DNA of 64,000 nt from Nilaparvata lugens. Its lineage: Eukaryota > Arthropoda > Insecta > Hemiptera > Delphacidae. The stretch's first letter is position 1; each line of letters starts with the position of its first letter. The position numbers were made by a program, and so were the translations under genes. The stretch is from NCBI RefSeq assembly GCF_014356525.2, contig NC_052507.1, positions 61,380,553 to 61,444,552 on the forward strand, given 5' to 3'. Below the pieces are notes generated by a model. That model worked only from the letters and a program-made list of their open reading frames with translations. It was not told the origin of the DNA and made no database searches. Of this stretch, positions 59,201 to 64,000 are shown piece by piece.

Positions 59201-59666
59201 AATTATCACGTCTGAACTACTGAACTGATCAACTTGAAATTTTGCATCTAGATTCTCAAATCACCAAGGATGGTTCTAGGCTTATTTCAAACTCTTCAAG
59301 ATTCCTTATTTAGATAATTTAATTGAATAGACTATCAAATTACAATCGTATAAAAACCAATAATGTATCTAATTATATGAATGAATTATATCTAATCACT
59401 GAATGGAAAATAAGAAGATGGTTGTACCTGAATCTCAGTCAATCGGGCTGCCGCAGCAGCCGCCGCTGAGTTCTGCACAGCCTCAGCCTTGGCCTTCTTG
59501 GCGATGTCTTCCGCCTCAGCGGGGGCTGCAGTGTCGGGGGCGGCAGACTCGCGGTGCCGCTTGCGAGACCCTCGCTGACTCGACTTGCCACCTCCATCGA
59601 GCAGCTCGAGCACACGCTCGGCGAGTCGACTCGCCTTCGACGAGTCCAGCAGTGTAGCCAGCTTCT
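39495..59666 (-). CDS. PRPF3: U4/U6 small nuclear ribonucleoprotein Prp3, 5'-partial, 11 exons seen
   Basis: Exons (5' to 3'): 59666-59428, 58674-58471, 51167-50988, 49819-49631, 48973-48813, 48093-48008, 46802-46660, 44117-43903, 41978-41832, 40594-40504, 39647-39495. All phases agree, giving about 601 residues to TAG. Prp3 clamps the U4/U6 duplex and U6 3' end in the tri-snRNP, in the nucleus. Diagnostic stretches: [14 protein letters not shown] and [91 protein letters not shown] and FGEMKFKVC with YWDLA. These cover the PRP3 domain and the C-terminal DUF1115 RNA-binding domain. Against about 683 residues in human, the missing part is the N-terminal PWI domain; the first visible codon is split, so at least one exon lies above 59,666. 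Confidence 0.96.
39735..40425. repeat. Foldback element with four opposed CAGCCGCCATTTTGGAT-type blocks
   Basis: The left arm starts CTGTAACTTTCAGGATAAGT; the right arm ends ACTTATCCTGAAAGTTACAG. Inside, CCAAAATGGCGGCTGATTGA (39,963) faces TCAATCAGCCGCCATTTTGG (40,017 and 40,174). The outer part is related to the 1291-1895 unit. Confidence 0.85.
40504..40594 (-). CDS. PRPF3: PRPF3 exon in DUF1115
   Basis: [20 protein letters not shown] then [10 protein letters not shown]. The acidic loop present in human Prp3 is shorter here. Confidence 0.93.
41832..41978 (-). CDS. PRPF3: PRPF3 exon in DUF1115
   Basis: [19 protein letters not shown] to [14 protein letters not shown]; both boundaries are phase 2. 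Confidence 0.95.
42765..43060. repeat. Foldback with internal direct duplication
   Basis: GGTATAGGGCGTTTATGTTT at the left faces AACATAAGCGCCCTATACC at the right. Between them AACTCAA(A/G)CCG(A/G)TAGTCCTA and AAAGCTATGTGACGC occur twice. Confidence 0.75.
43491..43685 (-). CDS. Weak candidate small secreted peptide ORF
   Basis: The first ATG, near 43,685, gives [20 protein letters not shown], then a basic [10 protein letters not shown] segment. A GTGAGT donor-like site lies at 43,491. The hydrophobic start is short, no paired dibasic processing pattern is clear, and it lies within an intron. Probably chance. Confidence 0.15.
43903..44117 (-). CDS. PRPF3: PRPF3 exon, PRP3 domain end
   Basis: [20 protein letters not shown] to SLGVFVAVY. 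Nearly invariant in animals. Phase 0 in, 2 out. Confidence 0.96.
44118..46659 (-). other. PRPF3 intron
   Basis: Contains the TG-microsatellite repeat (44,760-45,350). 45,480-46,620 shows nothing recognisable. Confidence 0.6.
44760..45350 (+). repeat. Dispersed repeat with embedded (TG)n
   Basis: TTTACTTTTCTTGCCCTATT, GGAAAGTATTGCTTTCC, TTAAGGTACCCCAATTTC, then (TG)n at about 44,936-45,006, then CAATTAACGGAATGACTTGA. The same order occurs inverted at 52,850-53,345 with (CA)n. Confidence 0.85.
46660..46802 (-). CDS. PRPF3: PRPF3 exon, basic helix
   Basis: [20 protein letters not shown] through [14 protein letters not shown]. Phase 1 in, 0 out. Confidence 0.95.
46960..47420. repeat. GC-rich tandem and inverted repeat cluster
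   Basis: TTTTTCTACAACTGCGCGTA occurs twice in tandem and inverted at 47,267 (CAGTTGTAGAAAAAAT). CGCGCATGCGCAG with TTTCTTTACGCTCG repeats about every 52 bp. 47,300-47,400 holds TTATCACGCTCCGCTTCGCG facing CGCGTGATAA, and TTTATCGCTC facing GAGCGATAAA. Confidence 0.75.
48008..48093 (-). CDS. PRPF3: PRPF3 small exon
   Basis: [20 protein letters not shown] then HPTQIKSA; the NLVEHP motif is diagnostic. Confidence 0.94.
48705..48735 (-). pseudogene. Duplicate of a PRPF3 exon 3' end inside the intron
   Basis: The minus strand reads TGATTCTAGAAAACGAGAA then GTAAGTTC. The true exon end at 48,813 reads TGATTCTAGAAAACGAGAG then GTGAGAAC. The flank TTTTTATTTCTGAAAAACTT with CAACTATAGT is also repeated. 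It carries a better-matching donor than the real one. Confidence 0.7.
48813..48973 (-). CDS. PRPF3: PRPF3 exon, PRP3 domain core
   Basis: [20 protein letters not shown] to [11 protein letters not shown]. Phase 0 in, 2 out. Confidence 0.95.
49631..49819 (-). CDS. PRPF3: PRPF3 exon, PRP3 domain start
   Basis: [29 protein letters not shown], then [19 protein letters not shown]. Phase 0 both ends. Confidence 0.95.
50279..50430. repeat. MITE, GCCCGGTTGCACAAAAGC family
   Basis: GCCCAGTTGCACAAAAGC at the left and GCTTTTGTGAAACCGGGC at the right, with inner arms CCAATCAGAGAAG and TCTCTGATTGG. Confidence 0.85.
50487..50882. repeat. Nested foldback containing a second copy of the same MITE
   Basis: Outer arms AAGCTCAGATATGATTCTTA and TAAGAATCATATCTGAGCTT, extending to ACTAACCTTATCAATAATCA and TGATCATTGATAAGGTTAGT. 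The inner hairpin GTTGCACAAAAGCCGG ... TTAATCGTGATTAATTTCAC is an almost perfect palindrome. A lone GCCCGGTTGTACAAAAT end lies at 50,487. Confidence 0.85.
50988..51167 (-). CDS. PRPF3: PRPF3 exon with the PTPLILD motif
   Basis: [47 protein letters not shown]. 60 codons, phase 0 both ends. Confidence 0.95.
51637..51905 (+). repeat. tRNA-derived SINE
   Basis: Box A-like GTGGCTCGTTGGAGTGATAA, box B GAGTTCGAATTTCGACC, body CGGAGGAGACGATAAGCCGG, tail GAGCTTATGTGGGCATCACC with a TATT-rich end. Confidence 0.85.
51928..52410 (+). mobile_element. Helitron-like 5' fragment, copy 1
   Basis: Begins TCTATACTTATAAAAGGCTA, then AACTTGAAATTTTGCACG. Nearly identical in order to 55,000-55,470. No CTAG end found, so probably 3'-truncated. 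Confidence 0.6.
52850..53345 (-). repeat. Inverted copy of the 44,760 repeat with (CA)n
   Basis: (CA)n at about 53,118-53,212, then ACTTGAAATTGGGGTACCTT, GGAAAGCAATACTTTCC and GGGCAAGGAAAGTAAAA, the reverse order of 44,760-45,350. Confidence 0.85.
54490..54765. repeat. Probable DNA transposon scrap
   Basis: Repeated GCACGGCGAAT(T/G)GT and GGTTCGG words, closing in GGCATGTGTGGACGCACCTT. GC-richer than the surrounding intron. No paired end found. Confidence 0.4.
54815..55000. repeat. (TTC)n polypyrimidine microsatellite
   Basis: About 180 bases of TTC with CTCCTGC interruptions. It explains the long Ser, Leu or Phe ORFs here. Confidence 0.95.
55000..55470 (+). mobile_element. Helitron-like 5' fragment, copy 2
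   Basis: ATCTAAAAGGCTAAGCCCCG, AACTTGAAATTTTGCATG, CCACTAAGAAAGGATTTTCA. Direct repeat of 51,928-52,410 about 3.06 kb away. Confidence 0.6.
56134..57270 (-). mobile_element. Non-autonomous Helitron
   Basis: On the minus strand it starts TCTATTTATAAAAAAATGAA preceded by A, and ends GGTACGAAGTTCGCTGGGTA then AGCTAG before T. The A/TC...CTAG/T boundaries, the 5' TGTCTGTTTGTGTGTTTG and the 3' GC stem are typical of insect Helitrons. No Rep/helicase ORF. Interrupted by the MITE at 57,038. Confidence 0.75.
57038..57230. repeat. MITE nested in the Helitron, with 7-bp target duplication
   Basis: Ends CACTACCTCCGTAAACAAAG and, inverted, CACTACCTTCGTAAACAAAG. Inner arms GTAGGGCTCCTACACCAATA and TATTGGTGTAGGAACCCTAC. 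AACAAAC lies on both sides. Confidence 0.85.
57375..57597 (+). mobile_element. Helitron-like element, 3' end intact
   Basis: CTTATGCACGTACGGGATAG, GACGCATCATCAGGTCTGAA, then GCGAAGCACGGGTTCTTG and CTAG before T. Same family as 34,486. Confidence 0.65.
57780..57835. repeat. GGGCTAC module, copy 5
   Basis: GGGCTACTTTATTCAAATTA and AACTTGTAGTACCCTTTA; the hairpin arm is not seen. Confidence 0.55.
58471..58674 (-). CDS. PRPF3: PRPF3 exon, N-terminal helical region
   Basis: [20 protein letters not shown], an Ala/Ser/Thr-rich segment, then KAHKIAQLQ. 68 codons, phase 0, GC-rich. The acceptor TGTTGCAG sits only about 20 bases from a LINE remnant. Confidence 0.93.
58695..58920 (+). mobile_element. 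RTE-type LINE 3' coding remnant
   Basis: Plus strand reads [40 protein letters not shown], then after a frameshift [31 protein letters not shown] and MLRW-like words are the conserved C-terminal region of RTE/BovB-like reverse transcriptase ORFs. Confidence 0.85.
59136..59310 (+). mobile_element. Helitron-like 5' fragment
   Basis: TCTATACTATAATAAAGGAG preceded by A, then CTTATACACGTACGGGATAG and CAACTTGAAATTTTGCATC. The 3' end is lost. Confidence 0.6.
59428..59666 (-). CDS. PRPF3: First visible PRPF3 exon
   Basis: [25 protein letters not shown], a basic SRKRHRES patch, then an Ala-rich helix ending ARLTEIQ. The acceptor is TGTTTGCAG. It enters in phase 1, so coding sequence upstream is required. 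It corresponds to the region just after the PWI domain. Confidence 0.92.
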
Positions 59667-61273
59667 CTGCAAACACACACAACCTACCTCAACAATATTA
59701 CAGCGTCAACACTAGTAGCCCAAGTTGGGATAGGGCATCCAGTTCACAACATTTCAAATACCTATTCGAAACTGACTCGGGGGCTGAAATAGTACTCTAG
59801 GTGGGTTTTAAAGTACTGTAGTTACTATCTTAAAGAGACAAGGTGATTTTGAAAAATGATAGGTGATCTTGAATTTTGTTAATTCTTGGAATAATGACTC
59901 TCAGTAATTCTTGAAACAGTGTATTAGACCTTGAAAGGTGAGAGATGATCTTGAAATATTGACATTTGGTAATTATTGGATTGAATTGATTCTTCAATTG
60001 ATCGATCGATTTCTTCCACGGGGTGCTACTAGACGCAGTGCGTTTTTGACGTCTCCATGCGCTATAATGTTCTGTGTCATTATTGATTGTGACGATTCAA
60101 TGTTGCGAAAGTTCTCTTTTTTAGGCAACTCGCTGAATAAATAAAATTTGAGTGTATTAGGCCTTGATAGGTGATCTTGAAATAATGACATTTGGTAATT
60201 TTTGGAATAATGACTCTCAGTAATTCTTGAAACAGTGTATTAGATCTTGAAAGGTGATAGGGGGATCTTGAAATAATTACACTTAGTAATTTTTGGAATA
60301 ACGAATCTCAGTAATTCTCGTGTATTTGAATCTTCTAAATTAGTGAATATTGCGTCTAGAAACAGTGACTCAAGGACTCGCAGTAAGGAATTCTTAGGAG
60401 TAAGGAGTAAGGAGGAGAGTAGTGACTCTCAATGACTTGGAATATTGACTCTCCGTGACTCTATGGCCCAATACACACAAAAGTGACATATGACACGGAG
60501 GTGCAGCCAACATATGGCCCAATGCAAGTAGGAGAGATCTGAACGTGATACCATTTCTCTTCTTTTTGCAATGAACTAGATGCTTCTTATAGGAATGGAA
60601 AAAGTCCGCATCAAATCTATGTCACTTCTGTGTGAATTGGGCTTTAGAATACGGAATTCTCATAAAGTGACTTGAATCTTAAAATATAGACTTGAGAACC
60701 CTTAGAATAGTGACTTGGGGGTTCTTTAAATTGTGATCAATCATTAAGTATTTGTACACAATGTAAATAAATAACTAAATAACTAATAACTAAAAATTAT
60801 TGCTCTTAGAAGGTGAGACAGGTAATCTTAAAATAATGCCTCTTGGTAACTTTAAAATAATATTTTAAAAATGAAAATCTTTAAACAACTATTGTTAGTT
60901 GATACTTGTTATTGAACTCTCACTGATGTTGTACTACATTTTTCTCAAGGACACTCTAGTGACACTATAATGAGATTAAAGACTTTTGCCTTGAAATTTC
61001 GAATCTGGCTTGTATAGCACTGGGACACCAGTCAGGTCATCTGCGTCCGAGCGAATAGTAACCAGCAATTTTGGTGTAAAAGTAGAAATTTCATTGTCTC
61101 ATTGCTCTGCAACAATTCGCGGTCACCAGTGGTGTCCCGTCCTGATATGAGCCTAAAATAATCTTGCAATAATGACTATCAGAGAGTCTTGTAATTGTGG
61201 ATTAAAGACTCGTTTTGCGATACTCTTACAATTTGATATGCCTTGGGCTTGAATCTTATGATGAACCTTATGA
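59667..61273 (-). other. PRPF3 intron to the gap; PWI exon not found
   Basis: Contains diverged direct repeats of GAATAATGACTCTCAGTAAT and CTTGAAAGGTGA (59,870-60,310) and a MITE at 60,473. 61,024-61,140 has opposed GGGACACCAGT and ACCAGTGGTGTCCC ends. No segment resembling a PWI exon was found. Confidence 0.6.
60473..60653. repeat. MITE, GGCCCAATNCACACA ends
   Basis: GGCCCAATACACACAAAAGT plus GACAT at the left; ATGTCACTTCTGTGTGAATT plus GGGCT at the right. Relative of 16,021-16,184. Confidence 0.75.
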
Positions 61274-61373
61274 NNNNNNNNNNNNNNNNNNNNNNNNNNN
61301 NNNNNNNNNNNNNNNNNNNNNNNNNNNNNNNNNNNNNNNNNNNNNNNNNNNNNNNNNNNNNNNNNNNNNNNNN
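61274..61373. other. Assembly gap, 100 N
   Basis: Exactly 100 N, the conventional size for a gap of unknown length. ORFs spanning it are artefacts. Confidence 1.
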
Positions 61374-61424
61374 TTCATCATAAATTTCTTCTTTTTCCAC
61401 CAAGTCTACATCTTCTGTTGGTGC

Positions 61425-62005
61425 TTATGCCTGAATGAGAGTAATTGATACTTCCAGATCCAAACAAAGTGTTATCAATCTCCAGCTAACTGCCTTCCAT
61501 GATGTCACCTTTCTATCCATCTCTTCTGTGACAATAAAACCCACACCTCCTTTTGCCCTGGCATTCATTGCCACACCAGAGTATCTCAGTACATAATTTC
61601 CATCCATCACCTGAGTTCCATTTCCCTTCTTCTTTACTTCACACATTCCTAGCAAGGACATTTTGTACTTTTTCATCTCCTCTATCACCTCCACTTCGTT
61701 TCCATTCAATGTCTCAATATTCCATGTCCAAAATCTGATAGTGCATTTCCTTTTATTATTCAGTAAATCCTTTCCTGGTCTGAGGCTAGTTATGTGACTT
61801 TTAATCTGAGATAATCCGATGCGTGGGGGATTAGCCCAACGACATCTTCTTTGGAGCACTTCTTTGTCTGACTCCTACCCTTCGACCTGTCCGGCTCGGG
61901 AGGCCCTACTGGTAGTTACACTACCGCCCGCATAGCTCTTGGGGTCAAAGGAGTACACAAGAGCCCCTCCACCACGACATGGTGTTGTGCTCCCTATGAG
62001 GGGAA
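61425..62005 (-). mobile_element. RTE-like LINE, 5' region and endonuclease start
   Basis: The minus strand reads RFWTWNIETLNGNEVEVIEE, then KKYKMSLLGMCEVKKKGNGT, then GGVGFIVTEEMDRKV: the APE-type endonuclease N-terminus (TWN motif, the metal-binding Glu in CEVK). The upstream leader is the usual pre-ORF segment of such elements. It runs toward the gap, so the RT part is missing here. Confidence 0.85.
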
Positions 62006-62039
62006 TCGAAATTAATCACAAAAAGTAATTCAATTAATA

Positions 62040-64000
62040 ATATTATTATAAAAAAGATAATATTCGAAAGTTCAGTAATATCATTTGAAACATTCAAAAA
62101 TGTTGTGTCATCTGCATATAAAATTGTTCTACTCACAACATTGTAAGGCAAGTCATTTATACTTATTAAAAATAACAGAGGGCCAAGGACGGAGCCTTGA
62201 GGTACACCATATTTTAATTTGATTAGCTCAGACCATTGTCCATTGATATATACAGATTGTTCTCTGTTTTTCAAGTAAGAGTCGAAGAATGCCAGAGAAT
62301 TCTCCTGAACCCATAATAATGGAGCTCCTCCAGCAGATCAGCATGGTCCATACAATCAAATGCTTTACTCAGGTCACAGAAGGTGACCTGAGCATAACAC
62401 CTACTCTCAAAGGCCTGAATTATCTCACATACCAGATCCTCAACTGCATCCACTGTTGCTCTACCTTTTCTAAATCCCCATTGGGCACCAGACAATATAT
62501 TATTCTTTTTAAAAAACTCATTACCTGCTCACATATAATAATCTCAATCAGCTTAGACAGTACAGGCACTAAAGATACTGGACGATAGCTCTCTGGTTCA
62601 TTCCTCGGTCCCTTCTTGAATAGAGGGCAAACCTTTGAGATCTTAAGTTCATCCGGAAAACTACCTTCCTGAAGTATTCTGTTAATACATTTAGTAAGAG
62701 GCTTTACAATACATGGAATTATCTTTTTTATCAATTTATTTGACATATTATAATAATCATTACTGCAAGAGTTGCTTAAATGTTTTGCAGCCTTTAACAC
62801 ATCATCTTCAATAACAGCTCTCCACTTAAAACTTGAAGTGCCTCTGATATCTACTTTTCGAAAACAATCTTCAACAGAAACATTTGACTTTATTGAATCT
62901 TTTTTAATTTTACTCACAGATTCCACACAATAATTATTAAAAGAATTCGGAGAAATCATTGCATCAATCCTTCTTGACAGGTTACAACTTTTCTTAATCA
63001 GAGACCAAGCAGTCTTACACTTATTTGTACTAGAGTCAATCAACGAACTATTGTAAGCAACCTTAGCAGCTGTTATTTCTCTTGCATACTCTATTTTTAA
63101 TGATGATAATTGGCTTTTCACTACAATTCCACCAGTACATTAATTTATACAAGAAATCAAGAGAAATAATTTTTATCCTTTATCCCAGCCAAATTTGGAG
63201 TATACCACTTTTTATCTGCTTTTATCCTATCATGGATGAGATTGCAGCGTTTGCGAATTAAAAAACAATATACAACATTTGTCAGGTTTACAAAAAACAT
63301 ACTAAACATTGTCTGTGCATTACAAAAGTAATGGTTCTCAAACATACTCCAGTCAATAGACCTCAACTCATCAATCAGATTCAAAAGTTTTTTCTCAGGT
63401 AAAACCATTTTTGTAAAATGAATTTGTTGTGTTTTCCAAATTCAGGGCTGTTTTTGTTATTTTTTGTGTTATTAAACTAACCACCAATCCATCATGGTCT
63501 GTGAACAGAAAGTCCCTAACTACTCTACATTTTCCTCTATCCAAGTGACAATTTACAAAAACATTATCAAGACAATTGTCACCTCTGATTGGCTGGAAAT
63601 TTAAACAGTAGCAGTTATATTGACGAAGAAGGTTGAGGAACTGCAAAGCAGTAGGCTTCGATGTTGTTACATCAAAATCCGCATTGAAATCACCTACAAC
63701 TACTATTACATATTCTTCCCACTTGGACAAAAAAGAGAGAAGACTTTCAAGAGCACTTAAAAATAAACATGGATCATGGCCTGGAGAATGATAAATACAA
63801 ACTATTATTACTTTTAATTTGTCTACAATGACAGCTGCTGCTTCAAGATTGAAGAATAAGCATCTATGTTCAAAGCTCTTGATTTCATGTTTTTTGCTAC
63901 AAAAATAGCAGCACCACCTCTAATGTGCTCTGTTCTACAGTATTGAGCAGAGCAATAAAACCCTTCAGGATGAGAATATACCAGCTCATCCTTACAAAGC
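62040..64000 (-). mobile_element. Jockey/CR1-like LINE, broken, truncated at both visible ends
   Basis: On the minus strand: endonuclease pieces GGAAIFVAKNMKS (about 63,890), VVVGDFNADFDV (about 63,690) and DHDGLVVSL (about 63,480). The reverse transcriptase follows: FPDELKISKVCPLFKKGP and SYRPVSLVPVLSKLIE (62,550-62,690), FCDLSKAFDCMDH (about 62,380), YGVPQGSVLGPLLF (about 62,190), and the catalytic YADDTTF (about 62,105). Several frameshifts and stops make it inactive. Sequence after YADD is lost where the RTE-like fragment begins. The 5' end lies outside the window. Confidence 0.9.

Noticed and set aside
59994..60191. PWI exon of PRPF3
   Set aside because: The translated residues do not resemble a PWI domain and the segment lies among diverged direct repeats.
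61179..61448. ORFs across the N run
   Set aside because: The gap of unknown true length makes the reading frame meaningless.

Overview
The window is AT-rich animal DNA with long introns, canonical GT-AG splice sites, polyadenylation signals and dense insect-type transposon debris (mariner, Helitron, jockey- and RTE-like LINEs, tRNA-derived SINEs, many foldback MITEs). Gene content (a CLIP-domain serine protease and the spliceosomal protein Prp3) fits an insect. The very frequent palindrome TAGGCCTA and the repeat style suggest a hemipteran, possibly a planthopper; this species guess is inference.

Layout. 1-13,551 is mostly intergenic repeats. On the minus strand at 2,819-2,906 it holds what looks like the first coding exon (signal peptide) of a secreted protein whose remainder lies left of the window. 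Two exon-like plus-strand segments sit at 7,852-7,921 and 9,815-9,885. From 35,767 down to 13,552 (minus) runs a complete seven-exon gene for a 416-residue secreted CLIP-domain serine protease of the snake/persephone (CLIPC) type, probably a step in an extracellular proteolytic cascade (immunity or development). Its largest intron contains, on the opposite strand, an intronless 1,301-codon gene for a giant ribonuclease-inhibitor-type leucine-rich-repeat protein (22,325-26,230), plus a mariner remnant. Intron 1 contains a DD41D-type mariner with about 554-bp terminal inverted repeats.

From 59,666 down to 39,495 (minus) lie the last eleven coding exons of PRPF3, the U4/U6 snRNP protein Prp3. 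All splice phases agree and the C-terminus is complete. The N-terminal PWI-containing exon is missing and must lie above 59,666, in the 100-N assembly gap (61,274-61,373) or beyond the window. Its introns are packed with foldback elements, Helitron pieces and microsatellites. 61,425-64,000 is two LINE retrotransposon fragments.

The genes are not an operon or pathway; the protease and Prp3 are independent neighbours on the same strand. The most unusual items are the nested giant LRR gene with its duplicated start region and upstream ORF, the decayed partial copy of the protease exon carrying the catalytic Asp, the likely second protease-like gene at the left edge, and the mariner with very long terminal repeats.
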